Shown piece by piece: positions 34,304 through 45,013 of a stretch of DNA of 64,000 nt. Both the position numbers and the translations under genes were made by a program. The DNA comes from Wylensekiella montiformis (lineage in GTDB: Bacteria > Bacillota > Negativicutes > Selenomonadales > Selenomonadaceae), in NCBI RefSeq assembly GCF_009697385.1, contig NZ_VUNL01000002.1, positions 1-64,000 on the forward strand, in the 5' to 3' direction. The notes beneath the pieces are model-generated. The model ran no database searches and had not been told where the DNA came from. It saw only the letters and a list, made by a program, of their open reading frames with translations. How positions within the stretch are numbered: position 1 is the first letter of the stretch; each line of letters opens with the position of its first letter.

Positions 34304-35263
34304 TCAATCGTTATTTTCTCTCAGAGCCAAACCGAGTTCCTCGAGCTTCTTTTTGACCTCTTCCAAAGACTTGCGGCCAAGGTTGCGTACCTTCATCATG
34401 TCTTCTTCCGTCTTGTCAGCAAGGTCAGCGACCGTGTTGATATTAGCGCGTTTCAGACAGTTGAAAGAACGTACCGAAAGATCCAGATCCTCAATGGTCA
34501 TATCCAGAACCTTTGAAGAATCGTCTTCTTCCTCTTCGGGGAAGGATGCTTCTTCTTCCTCGATTTCCTCCGGCAGACCGTCCATATTCTGGAACAGCTT
34601 GAGATGCATGACCAGAATACCGGCAGCCTTGCTGACTGCTTCTTCCGGACGAAGAGACCCATCGGTCCAGACTTCGAGAATCAGCCGGTCATAGTCGGTA
34701 ACGTTTCCTACACGCGTATCCTGTACCGTGTAATTGACGCGCTGTACCGGCGAGAAGATCGAATCAATCGGAATGACACCGATCGTATCGTCCGGCTTCT
34801 TGTTCTTATCTGCCGGAACATAGCCGCGGCCGCGTTCTACGGTCATCTCAATCTTTAATTTCCCCGTTTCATCCACCGTGGCAATATGGAGGTCAGGATT
34901 GAGGATCTCTATCTCGGCATCACAAATGATGTCAGCAGCCGTGACCTCTTTTTCTCCCTCCACATCGATGCGGATGATCTTCGGTTCGCTGCCCGCCATC
35001 TTGAGGCAAAGCTGCTTCAGGTTCAGAACGATATTGGTCACATCGTCCCGGACCCCCGGAATGGTGGAGAACTCATGCAGGACGCCATCAATCCGGATGG
35101 AGGTAATTGCAGCACCTTCCAGCGAAGACAGCAGCATCCGGCGCAAGCTATTGCCGAATGTCGTGCCATAGCCACGCTCAAGCGGCTCGCAGATGAATTT
35201 ACCATAACGGTTATCTTCGCTGATTTCCGCAATTTCAATTTTCGGTTTCTCGATGTCTATCAT
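34304..35263 (-). CDS. rpoA: RNA polymerase alpha subunit
   Basis: The 319-residue protein has the N-terminal assembly domain ([28 protein letters not shown]), an acidic linker ([17 protein letters not shown]), and a C-terminal DNA-binding domain ([28 protein letters not shown]). It is the scaffold of RNA polymerase and the contact for UP elements and activators. The linker is longer and more acidic than in Bacillus. The ATG follows GGAGG. It sits between rpsD and rplQ, the normal order. Confidence 0.98.
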   Translation of the reverse strand: MIDIEKPKIEIAEISEDNRYGKFICEPLERGYGTTFGNSLRRMLLSSLEGAAITSIRIDGVLHEFSTIPGVRDDVTNIVLNLKQLCLKMAGSEPKIIRIDVEGEKEVTAADIICDAEIEILNPDLHIATVDETGKLKIEMTVERGRGYVPADKNKKPDDTIGVIPIDSIFSPVQRVNYTVQDTRVGNVTDYDRLILEVWTDGSLRPEEAVSKAAGILVMHLKLFQNMDGLPEEIEEEEASFPEEEEDDSSKVLDMTIEDLDLSVRSFNCLKRANINTVADLADKTEEDMMKVRNLGRKSLEEVKKKLEELGLALRENND

Positions 35264-35321
35264 CTGAAATGAACCTCCTCAATAATTCATCGAACACTAT
35301 GCGCACAAGCACAAAGATTCA

Positions 35322-35915
35322 TTATTTGGAGTACAACTCGACGATAGCCTGTTCATTGACAGGAACATCGATCTCATCGCGATTCGGGAAACGGGTCACC
35401 GTACCCGTAAGGTTGCTCTGATCAGCCTGCAGCCATGCGGGAGCCGAAAGAGCATTGTTGCTCTCTTTAAGTTCCTTGAAGAAGGCATTGCTCTGGCTCT
35501 TCTCGGCAACAGCAATCACATCGTTCGCGGAAACAAGGGCAGACGGAATGTCTACACGCTTGCCATTGACCGTAAAATGGCCATGACGAACGAGCTGGCG
35601 AGCCTGACGGCGCGTATTGGCAAGGCCAAGACGGAACACGACGTTGTCAAGGCGGCGCTCAAGGAGGCCCAGCAGGTTTTCACCAGTTACTCCCTGCATT
35701 TTCTTTGCTTTATCATAGTATCCACGGAACTGCTTCTCCAGCACACCATAGATAAACTTTGCTTTCTGTTTTTCTTTCAGCTGCGTACCATACTCAGAAA
35801 CCTTGCGGTTCGTACGGCGCGGCTGGCGCTTCGATTCTTTGGAACGGCCGATAACAGCCGGCTCGATGCCAAGAGCGCGGCATCTTTTAATGGCTGGTAC
35901 TCTATCAATTGCCAT
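35322..35915 (-). CDS. rpsD: 30S ribosomal protein S4
   Basis: The 197-residue protein begins [19 protein letters not shown] and includes the S4 RNA-binding domain ([24 protein letters not shown]). S4 starts assembly of the small subunit. The N-terminus lacks the four zinc-binding cysteines of some S4 proteins. The ATG at 35915 with GGAGG upstream is chosen over an open extension of 25 residues that would run into rpsK. Confidence 0.97.
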   Translation of the reverse strand: MAIDRVPAIKRCRALGIEPAVIGRSKESKRQPRRTNRKVSEYGTQLKEKQKAKFIYGVLEKQFRGYYDKAKKMQGVTGENLLGLLERRLDNVVFRLGLANTRRQARQLVRHGHFTVNGKRVDIPSALVSANDVIAVAEKSQSNAFFKELKESNNALSAPAWLQADQSNLTGTVTRFPNRDEIDVPVNEQAIVELYSK

Positions 35916-35934
35916 CTGGTTACTGCACCTCCTA

Positions 35935-36327
35935 TTAAACTCTTCTACGCTTCGGCGGACGGCATCCGTTGTGCGGGATCGGAGTAACATCCTTGATCAT
36001 GTTCACTTCGAGGCCGGTTGCCTGCAGGGAACGGATTGCTGCTTCACGGCCGGCACCCGGTCCTTTTACATAGACCTCAACCTGCTTGAGCCCATGCTCC
36101 ATTGCTGCTTTTGCCGCCGTTTCAGCAGCCATCTGCGCGGCAAACGGCGTGCTCTTACGGGAGCCGCGGAAACCAAGACCGCCTGCGCTTGCCCAGGAAA
36201 GTGCATTACCGCTCTTATCAGTGAGCGTAACAATCGTATTATTGAACGTGGAGCTGATATGCGCCACGCCATATTCAATGTTCTTACGAACTTTTTTCTT
36301 CGTGCGAACTGCTTTCTTAACTGCCAC
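35935..36327 (-). CDS. rpsK: 30S ribosomal protein S11
   Basis: The 130-residue protein contains [32 protein letters not shown] and the C-terminal [11 protein letters not shown]. It lies in the platform of the small subunit and contacts mRNA near the E site. The start is GTG, with GGAGGGTTAACTG before it. Confidence 0.98.
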   Translation of the reverse strand: MAVKKAVRTKKKVRKNIEYGVAHISSTFNNTIVTLTDKSGNALSWASAGGLGFRGSRKSTPFAAQMAAETAAKAAMEHGLKQVEVYVKGPGAGREAAIRSLQATGLEVNMIKDVTPIPHNGCRPPKRRRV

Positions 36328-36344
36328 CAGTTAACCCTCCTTTA

Positions 36345-36716
36345 TCAGTCTTTCTTCTTGCCTGCTACGGCCTTTTTCGGGCCTTTACGGGTACGGGCGT
36401 TATTCTTAGTATTCTGTCCACGGACAGGAAGGCCAAGACGGTGGCGACGACCACGGTAGCAGCCGATATCAACGAGTCTCTTGATGTTCATCTGACGCTC
36501 ACGGCGAAGGTCACCTTCGACGATAACGTTCTTATCGATGGCATCACGAAGTTTTACAACTTCATCCTCCGTGAGGTCACGCGTACGGGTATCCGGATTG
36601 ATGCCAGTCTCTTTCAGGAGATCCTGAGACGTCTTCAGACCGATACCAAAAATGTACGTCAATGCAATTTCAATTCTCTTGTCACGGGGTAAATCTACAC
36701 CGGCAATACGTGCCAT
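36345..36716 (-). CDS. rpsM: 30S ribosomal protein S13
   Basis: The 123-residue protein begins [19 protein letters not shown] and has [23 protein letters not shown] and the basic tail [11 protein letters not shown]. It sits in the head of the small subunit and contacts the P-site tRNA. It lies between rpmJ and rpsK. Confidence 0.98.
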   Translation of the reverse strand: MARIAGVDLPRDKRIEIALTYIFGIGLKTSQDLLKETGINPDTRTRDLTEDEVVKLRDAIDKNVIVEGDLRRERQMNIKRLVDIGCYRGRRHRLGLPVRGQNTKNNARTRKGPKKAVAGKKKD

Positions 36717-36742
36717 TAATAAAGCACCTCCTTATTCATTCA

Positions 36743-36856
36743 TTAACCTTGTCTCTGTTTATGTTTCGGATTTTCGCAGATGACCATAACACGGCCTTTG
36801 CGTTTAATGATCTTGCATTTCTCACAAATCCGTTTTACTGACGGTTTTACCTTCAT
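36743..36856 (-). CDS. rpmJ: 50S ribosomal protein L36
   Basis: A 37-residue protein reads [17 protein letters not shown], then [15 protein letters not shown]. The zinc ligands are Cys11, Cys14, Cys27 and His32, so this is the zinc-binding form. AAAGGAGG lies before the ATG. It is the first gene of the unit starting at the 36900-36928 promoter. Confidence 0.97.
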   Translation of the reverse strand: MKVKPSVKRICEKCKIIKRKGRVMVICENPKHKQRQG

Positions 36857-36899
36857 ATTCGTTCTGCCTCCTTTTCTTTATTGTCAGTCTCATTTTGCT

Positions 36900-36928
36900 A
36901 GTATATCATGTTTATCGCATCCTGCCTA
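36900..36928 (-). promoter_or_regulatory. Promoter of rpmJ-rpsM-rpsK-rpsD-rpoA-rplQ
   Basis: TATACT (36900-36905) is preceded by TGA, an extended -10. The -35 is TAGGCA (36923-36928) with a 17-base spacer. Confidence 0.7.
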
Positions 36929-36949
36929 GAGGAAAACGGAAAAAACATG

Positions 36950-36976
36950 AAAAAAACAGGAAACCCGCAAAAGCGG
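36950..36976 (-). terminator. Terminator of infA
   Basis: A short stem (CCGC/GCGG, TTTT loop) at 36965-36976 is followed by TTTCCTGTTTTTTT on the minus strand. Confidence 0.6.
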
Positions 36977-36983
36977 AGATGAC

Positions 36984-37202
36984 TTATTTGAATCGGTAGG
37001 TTATACGGCCACGCGTTAAGTCATACGGCGTGAGTTCGATTGTGACTTTGTCACCGGGAAGGATACGAATGAAATTCATACGAATCTTACCGGATACATG
37101 CGCCAGTACAACATGACCATTCTCAAGTTCAACCTGGAACATTGCATTGGGCAGTGCTTCCAGTACTTTTCCTTCTACTTCGATAACATCTTGCTTTGAC
37201 AT
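36984..37202 (-). CDS. infA: Translation initiation factor IF-1
   Basis: The 72-residue S1/OB-fold protein begins [18 protein letters not shown] and contains [23 protein letters not shown]-type family sequence and [14 protein letters not shown]-1 occupies the A site during initiation. The ATG follows AAGGAG. It comes after adk with a gap of about 190 bases and is followed by a terminator. Confidence 0.98.
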   Translation of the reverse strand: MSKQDVIEVEGKVLEALPNAMFQVELENGHVVLAHVSGKIRMNFIRILPGDKVTIELTPYDLTRGRITYRFK

Positions 37203-37317
37203 GTTTTTTCTCCTTCAACTGAAATTGGTTGGGCCAAAGTCATCTAAGGAGCTTCTGCATTTTCTTATCAATGCCATGCCCAACAACAGGTTGTCAATCT
37301 TTATTCAGATACAATCA

Positions 37318-37351
37318 TTGTAATGGGCGGCATCATAGCCGCCCCCTACAA
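37318..37351. repeat. Palindromic hairpin in the adk-infA gap
   Basis: TTGTAATGGGCGGC and GCCGCCCCCTACAA form a near-perfect stem around ATCATA. It has no T-run and looks like a dispersed GGGCGGC palindrome. The rest of the gap (37203-37391) shows a lone TTGACA on the minus strand without a matching -10. Confidence 0.5.
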
Positions 37352-37391
37352 TCATTTCTATCGTTCAGTGAGTCTCACCAACGCCCTCAAC

Positions 37392-38036
37392 TCAGTGCTT
37401 CAAAGCCTCAACAAGATCCTTTGTCACTTTGTCAATAGCCTGTCTGCCGTCCACTTCCGTATAAACGCCCGCTTTCTGATAATAATCGATCAGCGGTTTC
37501 GTGGAATCTTCATATACGGAGAGGCGATTCTTCATCGTCTCTTCCGTATCGTCCGCACGCTGGAAAAGCTCGCCGCCGCACTCATCGCAGATTCCCTCTT
37601 TTTTCGGAGGATTGAATCTGACATGATAGGTAGCTCCGCATTTCTTGCAAATGCGGCGTCCTACGGCACGTTCGATGAGATCGGCCGACGGAACATTGAT
37701 GTTCAGCACGCGGGTCAGGGTCAGCCCCAAGTCTTTCAGAATACCATCGAGTGCATGCGCCTGATCGACGGTACGCGGGAAACCATCGAGGATAAACCCT
37801 TTCCGGCAGTCATCCTGAGCCAAACGGTCACGGACAATGCCGACCGTCACCGAGTCGGGAACCAGATTGCCTGCATCAATGTAGGACTTGGCTTTCTTCC
37901 CCATCTCCGTTCCTTCTTTCATGGCGGCACGGAACATGTCGCCGGTGGAGATATGCGGAATGTCAAAAGCTTTGACCAGTTCAGCCGCCTGCGTGCCTTT
38001 TCCGGCACCCGGGGGGCCCATTAACAAGATATGCAT
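37392..38036 (-). CDS. adk: Adenylate kinase
   Basis: The 214-residue enzyme converts ATP and AMP to two ADP. Motifs are [27 protein letters not shown] and a zinc-binding lid, CKKC and CDEC. The ATG follows GGAGG. It lies between secY and infA; the methionine aminopeptidase gene map, normally next, is absent. Confidence 0.98.
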   Translation of the reverse strand: MHILLMGPPGAGKGTQAAELVKAFDIPHISTGDMFRAAMKEGTEMGKKAKSYIDAGNLVPDSVTVGIVRDRLAQDDCRKGFILDGFPRTVDQAHALDGILKDLGLTLTRVLNINVPSADLIERAVGRRICKKCGATYHVRFNPPKKEGICDECGGELFQRADDTEETMKNRLSVYEDSTKPLIDYYQKAGVYTEVDGRQAIDKVTKDLVEALKH

Positions 38037-38048
38037 CTTTGCCTCCTC

Positions 38049-39305
38049 TTATTTCATGAACCCTTCATAATGACGCATTACAATCATGGATTCGATCTGC
38101 TTCATCGTCTGGAGCGCGACACCGACAACAATCAGCAATGCCGTGCCGCCAAAGTAAACGCCCTCAATGTGCGTTGCCGCAGCAATCATATTGGGCAGAA
38201 CGGCAATAAAAGCAAGGAAAATGGAACCCGCAAGAGTGATACGAGTCATGACGTGATCCAGGTAATCCGCCGTTGGCTGTCCCGGGCGGATTCCCGGGAT
38301 GAAACCACCGTATTTTTTCAGATTCTCTGCCATATCCGATATCTTTACAGTAACCGCAGTATAAAAATAAGTGAAGAAAATAATCATCCCGACGTATAAG
38401 GTGGTCTGAAGCGGTTTTCCCCACTCAAGATAACTGGCAACCGTCTTTACCCAGGGAATATCAACAAACTGGGCAATGGTTACTGGAAACATCAGCACGG
38501 ATGACGCAAAGATTATAGGAATAACTCCCGCCTGATTCACTTTCAGCGGAATGTGACTGGAATGACCGCCGTAGGCTTTCTGACCGACCACGCGTTTCGC
38601 ATAGGAAATCGGGATCCGCCGGAAGCCGTTCTCAACATGAACGACAAAGACAACCATTGCCAGAGCAATGACGCCGAACATGAACACACTGAAATAGCTG
38701 ATCGTACCAGCCTGAACATAATGATAAATTGTACCGATATTTTTAGGCAGCGCCGCGACGATGCCGGCGAAGATAATAAGCGAAATGCCATTGCCAACGC
38801 CCTGCGCCGTGATCTGCTCGCCAAGCCACATCAGGAACACCGTACCAGCCGTCAATGTGATTGCAATAATCAAAATGTTGACCGGATTCGGGTTCAAAAT
38901 TGCGGCTTTCAGGCCGATGGCCATGCCAATCGCCTGAAAAAAAGCCAATACAACAGTGAGATAACGTGTCACCTGGGTGGTTTTTTTATGTCCTTCTTCG
39001 CCTTCTTTTGACCATTGCTCCAATGTGGGAATAACAACATTCAAGAGCTGAATGATGATCGCCGCATTAATATACGGAGTAATGGACATCGCAAAAATGG
39101 AGAACTTACTGAATGCACCACCAGAAAAGAGATCCAACAAACCGAAGAGATTGCCGTTCGCAAACAATTGCTCGATTGCGGTCGGGTCAACCCCAGGGAC
39201 GGGAATATGCGTCCCCATCCGGAATACGGCAAACATGATCAACGTAAATGTGATCTTTTGCCGGAGCTCCGGAATCTTCCAAACGTTGCCAAGGGCTGAG
39301 AGCAC
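38049..39305 (-). CDS. secY: Protein translocase subunit SecY
   Basis: The 418-residue membrane protein has ten hydrophobic segments and SecY signatures such as GTHIPVPGVD, MSITPYINAAIIIQLL, LGEQITAQGVGNGISL and PGIRPGQPTADYL. It forms the Sec channel in the inner membrane. The start is GTG one base after the rplO stop, with GAGGTGAT inside the end of rplO acting as ribosome site, so the two are probably translationally coupled. Confidence 0.98.
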   Translation of the reverse strand: MLSALGNVWKIPELRQKITFTLIMFAVFRMGTHIPVPGVDPTAIEQLFANGNLFGLLDLFSGGAFSKFSIFAMSITPYINAAIIIQLLNVVIPTLEQWSKEGEEGHKKTTQVTRYLTVVLAFFQAIGMAIGLKAAILNPNPVNILIIAITLTAGTVFLMWLGEQITAQGVGNGISLIIFAGIVAALPKNIGTIYHYVQAGTISYFSVFMFGVIALAMVVFVVHVENGFRRIPISYAKRVVGQKAYGGHSSHIPLKVNQAGVIPIIFASSVLMFPVTIAQFVDIPWVKTVASYLEWGKPLQTTLYVGMIIFFTYFYTAVTVKISDMAENLKKYGGFIPGIRPGQPTADYLDHVMTRITLAGSIFLAFIAVLPNMIAAATHIEGVYFGGTALLIVVGVALQTMKQIESMIVMRHYEGFMK

Positions 39306-39306
39306 C

Positions 39307-39747
39307 TCAGATCACCTCAACTTTGCCGCCTGCTGCCGTAATCTTTTCTTCTGCGGATTTTGTGAAGCCGTTGGCACGAACCGTCAGCTTTTTGGTGAGC
39401 TCGCCATTGCCGAGGATGCGGATTCCATCCTGAACATTCTTGAGAATGCCGGATTCCACGAGGACCACCGGATCCACCGTAGTTCCATCCTCAAACCGGT
39501 TCAAAGATTCTACATTTACCTCAGCAAAGGTCTTGGCCCAAATATTCTTGAAGCCACGCTTCGGAAGTCTGCGGTAAATCGGCATCTGGCCGCCTTCAAA
39601 ACCAGTGCGGACGCCACCGCCGCTGCGGGAATTCTGGCCTTTCATGCCACGACCTGCCGTTTTGCCATTACCGGATCCAATGCCGCGTCCGACACGATTG
39701 CGGACTTTGCGGGAACCAGCGGCGGGCTGCAATTCATGTAATTTCAT
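39307..39747 (-). CDS. rplO: 50S ribosomal protein L15
   Basis: The 146-residue protein begins [14 protein letters not shown] and contains [15 protein letters not shown] and [18 protein letters not shown]. It is a late large-subunit assembly protein. The ATG at 39747 lies eight bases after AGGAGG; an upstream in-frame GTG touches that site and is rejected. Confidence 0.98.
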   Translation of the reverse strand: MKLHELQPAAGSRKVRNRVGRGIGSGNGKTAGRGMKGQNSRSGGGVRTGFEGGQMPIYRRLPKRGFKNIWAKTFAEVNVESLNRFEDGTTVDPVVLVESGILKNVQDGIRILGNGELTKKLTVRANGFTKSAEEKITAAGGKVEVI

Positions 39748-39770
39748 CTGATACACCTCCTGTTCTGCTA

Positions 39771-39956
39771 TTAATCTGCGATTTCTTCTACCGAGATCAG
39801 ATGCTCCACTTTATGAAGCTGGCCACGGATTGCGGGATTGTCCGGGAGTTCAACGACCGAATTGATCTTGCGAAGACCCAGAGCACGTACCGTCTTGCGC
39901 TGCGTTTCCGGACGGCCGATCAGGCTTCTTTTCAGTGTAACTTTGACTTTTGCCAT
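39771..39956 (-). CDS. rpmD: 50S ribosomal protein L30
   Basis: The 61-residue protein begins [19 protein letters not shown], the bacterial L30 signature, and ends in a segment with [10 protein letters not shown]. It is a small large-subunit protein between rpsE and rplO. Confidence 0.97.
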   Translation of the reverse strand: MAKVKVTLKRSLIGRPETQRKTVRALGLRKINSVVELPDNPAIRGQLHKVEHLISVEEIAD

Positions 39957-39970
39957 TTCACAGCCTCCTA

Positions 39971-40477
39971 TTAACCCAAGATTTCCTGAACCGTCTTGCC
40001 GCGAAGTTCAGCAACTGCTTCTGCACGCTTCAAGGCTTTTAAGCCTTCCATCGTTGCACGAACCATGTTGTTCGGATTGGACGAGCCAAGAGACTTCGTC
40101 AGAATATCCTTAATGCCAGCCAGTTCAAGCACAGCACGAGCCGGGCCGCCAGCAATCACACCGGTACCTTTTGCAGCCGGTTTCAGCATAACGCGTCCTG
40201 CGCCGAAAATGCCGATCATCTCATGGGGGATCGTACGATCATCCAGCAGAGCAACCGTCACGAGGTTTTTCTTCGCATCCTCAACCCCCTTGCGGATTGC
40301 TTCGGGAACCTCAGCGGCTTTGCCGAGGCCAACGCCAACCTTGCCTTTTTTATTTCCTACAACGACAAGCGCGCTGAACGAGAAGCGGCGGCCGCCTTTA
40401 ACGACTTTTGCAACTCGATTGATATATACAACTTTCTCCTCGAACTCAGGAGTTTCGTTGTCCATATTTCTAGCCAT
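39971..40477 (-). CDS. rpsE: 30S ribosomal protein S5
   Basis: The 168-residue protein has [17 protein letters not shown] near the N-terminus, [16 protein letters not shown] and the C-terminal [17 protein letters not shown]5 helps decoding accuracy and mRNA unwinding. The ATG follows GGAGG. Confidence 0.98.
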   Translation of the reverse strand: MARNMDNETPEFEEKVVYINRVAKVVKGGRRFSFSALVVVGNKKGKVGVGLGKAAEVPEAIRKGVEDAKKNLVTVALLDDRTIPHEMIGIFGAGRVMLKPAAKGTGVIAGGPARAVLELAGIKDILTKSLGSSNPNNMVRATMEGLKALKRAEAVAELRGKTVQEILG

Positions 40478-40503
40478 TCATTTACCTCCTTCAGATCATT
40501 GAT

Positions 40504-40863
40504 TTAGAATTTGAGACCAGCTTCACGGGCCGCTTCTGCCAGAGCAGCGACACGGCCATGATAGACATAACCGCCGCGGTCAAAAACTACTTCGCTGATG
40601 CCTTTTTCCAAAGCGCGTTTAGCAACTTCAGCACCAACGGCTTTTGCTGCTTCAATGTTTCCGCCGTAATTCTCAAATCCTTTGTCCTGAGAGCTGGCGG
40701 AGACGAGAGTCACGCCGTTCTCATCATCGATAACCTGAGCGTAAATGTTCGCGAGGCTGCGATATACATTGAGGCGCGGACGTGCTGCCGTACCTGCGAT
40801 ATGGTTGCGGACACGCAGATGACGTTTCTGGCGTGCCTTGTTCTTATCTGCTTTAAGAAACAC
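40504..40863 (-). CDS. rplR: 50S ribosomal protein L18
   Basis: The 119-residue protein contains [23 protein letters not shown] and ends with [24 protein letters not shown]-type sequence of L18. It binds 5S rRNA with L5. The start is GTG with AGGAG nine bases upstream. Confidence 0.97.
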   Translation of the reverse strand: MFLKADKNKARQKRHLRVRNHIAGTAARPRLNVYRSLANIYAQVIDDENGVTLVSASSQDKGFENYGGNIEAAKAVGAEVAKRALEKGISEVVFDRGGYVYHGRVAALAEAAREAGLKF

Positions 40864-40893
40864 AGAGATTCACTCCTTTCTCGAATCCGTTCC

Positions 40894-41445
40894 TTATTTC
40901 TTCCCTTTAGCGCCGGCTTTACCTTCTTTGCGGCGAATATGCTCACCAGCATATTTGATGCCCTTGCCTTTGTACGGCTCCGGCTCACGGAAGCTGCGGA
41001 TCTCTGCTGCGATCTGACCGACGACTTCCTTATCGATGCCCTTGACCGTGATGGCATTAGCAGACGGTACATCGAACTCGATGCCCTGCGGCGGCTCGAC
41101 GATAACCGGATGGGAGAAACCAAGGGACAGGTTGAGGTTTTTGCCCTTCTTCTGGGCACGATAACCGACACCGTTGATTTCGAGCTCTTTGGAATAACCC
41201 TCCGTTACTCCAACAACCATGTTGTGGATGAGAGAACGGGACAGACCATGAAGCGATCTGTGAGTCTTATCATCGGAAGGACGCTCCACTTTAAGGATGT
41301 TTCCTTCGATGGTTACTTTCATTTCCGGATGAATATGGCGGGAAAGCTCACCTTTCGGGCCCTTTACTTTGACCAGATTGTCCTCACCGAGCGTAACCGT
41401 TACGCCAGCCGGGATTTCAATCGGTGCATTACCAATTCTTGACAT
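40894..41445 (-). CDS. rplF: 50S ribosomal protein L6
   Basis: The 183-residue protein begins [15 protein letters not shown] and carries [11 protein letters not shown] and the C-terminal [13 protein letters not shown]. It lies near the sarcin-ricin loop where elongation factors bind. Ribosome site AGGAGG precedes the ATG. Confidence 0.98.
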   Translation of the reverse strand: MSRIGNAPIEIPAGVTVTLGEDNLVKVKGPKGELSRHIHPEMKVTIEGNILKVERPSDDKTHRSLHGLSRSLIHNMVVGVTEGYSKELEINGVGYRAQKKGKNLNLSLGFSHPVIVEPPQGIEFDVPSANAITVKGIDKEVVGQIAAEIRSFREPEPYKGKGIKYAGEHIRRKEGKAGAKGKK

Positions 41446-41469
41446 CTGTACACCTCCTGACTACTTCAA

Positions 41470-41868
41470 TTACCAAACGTATGCCACGACTTCGCCGCCG
41501 AGACCAGCTTTACGGGCCTGCTTATCGCTCATGATTCCCTTAGACGTGGAAATGATAGCGATGCCGAGGCCGCCGAGAACACGCGGAAGCTCATCATGTT
41601 TTGCATACTGACGAAGGCCAGGCTTCGAGATGCGCTTGATACCGGAAATAACTTTTTCACGATTCGGACCATACTTGAGGGAAACATTGATGATTCCCTG
41701 TTTTCCATCCTCAGTGAACGTATAATCGCTGATAAAGCCTTCTTCCTTCAAGACCGCTGCAATTGCGCTCTTGACTTTGGAACCGGGAATTTCAACGCTC
41801 TCATGGTATACATTGTTTGCATTGCGCAAACGAGTCAGCATATCTGCAATAGGATCAGTCATTGCCAT
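41470..41868 (-). CDS. rpsH: 30S ribosomal protein S8
   Basis: The 132-residue protein begins [16 protein letters not shown] and ends with [22 protein letters not shown], shown here as family fragments only. S8 binds the central domain of 16S rRNA and in E. coli also represses the spc operon. The first Met is nearest to AGGAGG and is kept. Confidence 0.98.
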   Translation of the reverse strand: MAMTDPIADMLTRLRNANNVYHESVEIPGSKVKSAIAAVLKEEGFISDYTFTEDGKQGIINVSLKYGPNREKVISGIKRISKPGLRQYAKHDELPRVLGGLGIAIISTSKGIMSDKQARKAGLGGEVVAYVW

Positions 41869-41901
41869 TGAATCGATATCCTCCTTTTATCAAAAAATAC
41901 A

Positions 41902-42087
41902 TCACCAGCTGGCTTTGGTTACGCCAGGGATAGCACCTTTATAGCTCTGCTCACGGAAGCAGATACGGCACATGTCAAACTTACGCATATAACCATGCGG
42001 ACGGCCGCAGATCTTGCAGCGGTTATAAGCGCGCGTGGAGAACTTTGGTTCTTTGCTCCACTTCTCTACCATTGACTTCTTAGCCAA
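41902..42087 (-). CDS. rpsN: 30S ribosomal protein S14, zinc type
   Basis: The 61-residue protein has a CxxC...CxxC zinc site, Cys24, Cys27, Cys40 and Cys43 ([19 protein letters not shown]). This short zinc-binding form is the usual one in many Bacillota. A zinc-free second copy may exist elsewhere under zinc control; none is in the window. Confidence 0.98.
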   Translation of the reverse strand: MAKKSMVEKWSKEPKFSTRAYNRCKICGRPHGYMRKFDMCRICFREQSYKGAIPGVTKASW

Positions 42088-42101
42088 GATTCCTTACCTC
42101 C

Positions 42102-42641
42102 TTATGCACTGAACGGCATGCCCATGAGTTTCAGGAGCTCTCTGGCTTCTTCATCTGTTTTTGCCGTCGTAACGATAACAATATTCATGCCACGAATCTT
42201 ATCAATCTTGTCATATTCAATCTCAGGGAAGATCAACTGCTCCTTGAGACCGATGGCATAGTTGCCACGACCATCAAAGGCCTTGCCGCTGACACCACGA
42301 AAATCGCGGACACGCGGAAGAGCAACGTTCATGAATTTGTCAAGGAACTGATACATGCGTGTGCCGCGCAGCGTAACTTTGCATCCGATCGGCATGCCTT
42401 CGCGAAGTTTCCATGCCGCCAGAGACTTTTTCGCGCGAGTCAGCAGCGGCTTTTGGCCGGAGATAATCGTCAGATCGCTGACTGCAGAATCCAGTGCTTT
42501 CGGATTGCCGACCGCTTCACCAACGCCCATGTTGATAATGATCTTATCGATTTTCGGAAGCTGCATCACGTTCTTATAGCCAAACTTCTCTGTCATGGCC
42601 TTGCAGACCTCATTCTGGTATTTTTCCTGTAATCTATCCAC
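42102..42641 (-). CDS. rplE: 50S ribosomal protein L5
   Basis: The 179-residue protein contains [36 protein letters not shown] and [18 protein letters not shown], all L5 hallmarks. It binds 5S rRNA and contacts the P-site tRNA. The start is GTG with GGAGG upstream. Confidence 0.98.
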   Translation of the reverse strand: MDRLQEKYQNEVCKAMTEKFGYKNVMQLPKIDKIIINMGVGEAVGNPKALDSAVSDLTIISGQKPLLTRAKKSLAAWKLREGMPIGCKVTLRGTRMYQFLDKFMNVALPRVRDFRGVSGKAFDGRGNYAIGLKEQLIFPEIEYDKIDKIRGMNIVIVTTAKTDEEARELLKLMGMPFSA

Positions 42642-42661
42642 TTATGTTCCTCCTTTCCTGC

Positions 42662-42994
42662 TTATTTCGTCTGATCGATGACTTCGCCGCACTTCTTGCA
42701 AGCACGGACCATTTTGCCATTGACTTCCTTGTGAGCTACGCGGGTCGGCTTCGAGCAAGCCGGGCAAACCAGCATGACCTTGCAGGCGTGCATCGGCGCC
42801 TCTTTGACGAGGATTCCGCCCTGCGGTGCCTTCTGATTCGGCTTCGTGTGGCGTTTCACCTTGTTGACACCTTCCACGATAACCTTGCCTTTCTTCGGCA
42901 TAGCCGTAACGACTTTGCCCTGTTTGCCTTTATCTTTACCGGATAACACAACGACCGTGTCACCTTTTTTTACGTTCATCTTAACGAATGCCAA
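42662..42994 (-). CDS. rplX: 50S ribosomal protein L24
   Basis: The 110-residue protein has the KOW segment [20 protein letters not shown] and [17 protein letters not shown]-terminal zinc-ribbon-like part (CPACSKPTR and CKKCGE) is present. L24 begins large-subunit assembly. The start is TTG with GAGGAGG seven bases upstream. Confidence 0.97.
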   Translation of the reverse strand: MAFVKMNVKKGDTVVVLSGKDKGKQGKVVTAMPKKGKVIVEGVNKVKRHTKPNQKAPQGGILVKEAPMHACKVMLVCPACSKPTRVAHKEVNGKMVRACKKCGEVIDQTK

Positions 42995-43012
42995 AATCGC
43001 ACCTCCTCACAA

Positions 43013-43381
43013 TTAAAGTACTTCTGGAGCCAGCGATACGATCTTCATGAAATTCTTATCGCGAAGCTCTCTGGCAACCGGTCCGAAAATACGAGTCCCT
43101 CTCGGGGTCTTATCGTCTTTGATAATAACTGCCGCGTTCTCATCAAAGCGAATATACGAGCCATCTGCACGGCGCAGGCCCTTAACGCTGCGAACGACAA
43201 CGGCTTTGACGACATCGCCTTTTTTAACTGTGCCGCCCGGAGCAGCCGACTTGACTGCTGCCACGATGATATCACCAATGTTGGCGTACTTGCGGTAAGA
43301 ACCGCCCATGACGCGGATGCACATAATTTCCTTTGCGCCAGTGTTATCCCCAACATTCAGGATGGTTTGCTGTTGGATCAT
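43013..43381 (-). CDS. rplN: 50S ribosomal protein L14
   Basis: The 122-residue protein begins [18 protein letters not shown] and has CIRVMGGS and [15 protein letters not shown]14 lies at the subunit interface and binds the silencing factor RsfS. It is between rpsQ and rplX. Confidence 0.98.
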   Translation of the reverse strand: MIQQQTILNVGDNTGAKEIMCIRVMGGSYRKYANIGDIIVAAVKSAAPGGTVKKGDVVKAVVVRSVKGLRRADGSYIRFDENAAVIIKDDKTPRGTRIFGPVARELRDKNFMKIVSLAPEVL

Positions 43382-43411
43382 TGTTTGACCTCCTTCTTTG
43401 ATTTTTTGGGA

Positions 43412-43669
43412 TTATTTCGCTCTCTCGACGACTTCGACAACTCTCCAGCGCTTCGTCTTGGACAGCGGGCGCGTCTCCATCAGGGAAACTTTATCACCGA
43501 CATGTGCATCATTTTTTTCATCATGCGCATGGAACTTAACGGTTCTTTTTACCGGTTTCTTGTACAGTTTGTGCTGCTCCAGTTCTTCAACGGCAACGAC
43601 AACTGTTTTATCCATTTTATCGGAAATGACTTTACCGATTTTTACTTTACGTACGTTTCTTTCGCTCAT
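43412..43669 (-). CDS. rpsQ: 30S ribosomal protein S17
   Basis: The 85-residue OB-fold protein begins [20 protein letters not shown] and includes [20 protein letters not shown], family hallmarks of S17. It binds the 5' domain of 16S rRNA. The ATG at 43669 follows GGAGG; an ATG eight codons earlier overlaps this site and is rejected. Confidence 0.97.
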   Translation of the reverse strand: MSERNVRKVKIGKVISDKMDKTVVVAVEELEQHKLYKKPVKRTVKFHAHDEKNDAHVGDKVSLMETRPLSKTKRWRVVEVVERAK

Positions 43670-43704
43670 CAGGGAGCCTCCTTCCTTTTGCATATCAGTT
43701 GCGA

Positions 43705-43899
43705 TCAGGCTTTAAGCTCTGCCTCGCGCTGGATCGTCTTAATGCGAGCGATCGTCTTCTTCACTTCTTTGATACGCATCGGGTTCTCAAGCTGGCCGGT
43801 AGCAAGCTGGAAACGGAGGTTGAACAGTTCCTCTTTGAGCGAAGCAAGTTTCTGGTTAAGCTCGTCAGCGCTCATCTCACGAATTTCATTAACCTTCAT
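43705..43899 (-). CDS. rpmC: 50S ribosomal protein L29
   Basis: The 64-residue helical protein begins [18 protein letters not shown] and includes [19 protein letters not shown]. It lies at the tunnel exit near the trigger factor site. It overlaps the end of rplP by eleven bases. Confidence 0.97.
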   Translation of the reverse strand: MKVNEIREMSADELNQKLASLKEELFNLRFQLATGQLENPMRIKEVKKTIARIKTIQREAELKA

Positions 43900-44329
43900 T
43901 TACTTCACCGCCCTCTGCTTTAGTCTCTTTTTCTACAAACTTCGTCTTAATCGGCAGCTTATGGCCTGCAAGACGCATAGCTTCCATGGCAATCTCTTTG
44001 CTCACGCCGTCCATCTCAAAGAGGACACGGCCCGGTTTTACCACGGCTACCCAGTACTCCGGCGAACCTTTACCGGAACCCATGCGGGTTTCAGCCGGCT
44101 TTGCCGTAACCGGCTTATCCGGGAAAATCTTGATCCATACCTGACCGCCACGTTTAATGTAACGCGTCATAGCGATACGCGCTGCCTCGATCTGACGGTT
44201 CGTAATCCATGCCGGCTCAAGGGCAACTAGACCATACTGACCATGGCTGACCGTATTGCCGCGATGAGCTTTGCCCTTCATGCGGCCGCGGAACTGTTTC
44301 CGATATTTTACTCTCTTTGGTAATAACAT
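43889..44329 (-). CDS. rplP: 50S ribosomal protein L16
   Basis: The 146-residue protein begins [19 protein letters not shown] and contains [19 protein letters not shown] and [16 protein letters not shown]16 organises the tRNA-binding A site. It shares one base with the stop of rpsC. Confidence 0.98.
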   Translation of the reverse strand: MLLPKRVKYRKQFRGRMKGKAHRGNTVSHGQYGLVALEPAWITNRQIEAARIAMTRYIKRGGQVWIKIFPDKPVTAKPAETRMGSGKGSPEYWVAVVKPGRVLFEMDGVSKEIAMEAMRLAGHKLPIKTKFVEKETKAEGGEVNEG

Positions 44330-44997
44330 TAAGCTTCGCTCCCTTCAGCTACAGCCTCACGCTGCTTTCTTTCCGGAAGAACTTCACCCTTGAAGATCCA
44401 TACCTTTACGCCGATGTCGCCGTAAGTCGTATGAGCCGTTGCCGTGCCATAGTCGATGTCAGCACGCAGCGTATGAAGGGGAATGCTGCCTTCGCGATAA
44501 GACTCCTTGCGGGCAATTTCGGCACCGCCGAGACGGCCGCCCAGAGCAACCTTGATACCCTTTGCGCCAAGACGCATCGTACGGCCAACTGCCTGCTTCA
44601 TAGCACGGCGGAAAGCGATGCGGCGTTCGAGCTGCTGAGCGATGTTCTCAGCAACGAGCGTAGCGTCCATATCCGGCTGTTTAATCTCCGCAATATTGAT
44701 GTCGACACGCTTTTCCGTATATTTTTTCAGACCCTCTTTGATCTGCTCAATGCCCGAACCGCCACGGCCGATAACCATACCCGGTTTTGCCGTATGGATG
44801 GTGAGTTTCAGACGGTTCTTGCTGCGCTCCGTCTCGATTCTGGACACACCGGCTGCCTGAAGGCTCTGCTTCAGATAGTCGCGGATTTTGATATCTTCAT
44901 GCAGGTTTGCTGCAAATTCTTTATCTGCATACCACTTAGCATCCCAAGTCTTGACAATGCCAAGACGAATACCATGCGGATTAACTTTCTGACCCAA
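44329..44997 (-). CDS. rpsC: 30S ribosomal protein S3
   Basis: The 222-residue protein begins [19 protein letters not shown], has a KH domain ([18 protein letters not shown]) and a C-terminal part with GCKG-type replacement [17 protein letters not shown]. It is part of the mRNA entry pore and helicase. The start is TTG with GGAGGG upstream. Confidence 0.98.
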   Translation of the reverse strand: MGQKVNPHGIRLGIVKTWDAKWYADKEFAANLHEDIKIRDYLKQSLQAAGVSRIETERSKNRLKLTIHTAKPGMVIGRGGSGIEQIKEGLKKYTEKRVDINIAEIKQPDMDATLVAENIAQQLERRIAFRRAMKQAVGRTMRLGAKGIKVALGGRLGGAEIARKESYREGSIPLHTLRADIDYGTATAHTTYGDIGVKVWIFKGEVLPERKQREAVAEGSEA

Positions 44998-45013
44998 TCC
45001 GTTTCCCTCCTTC

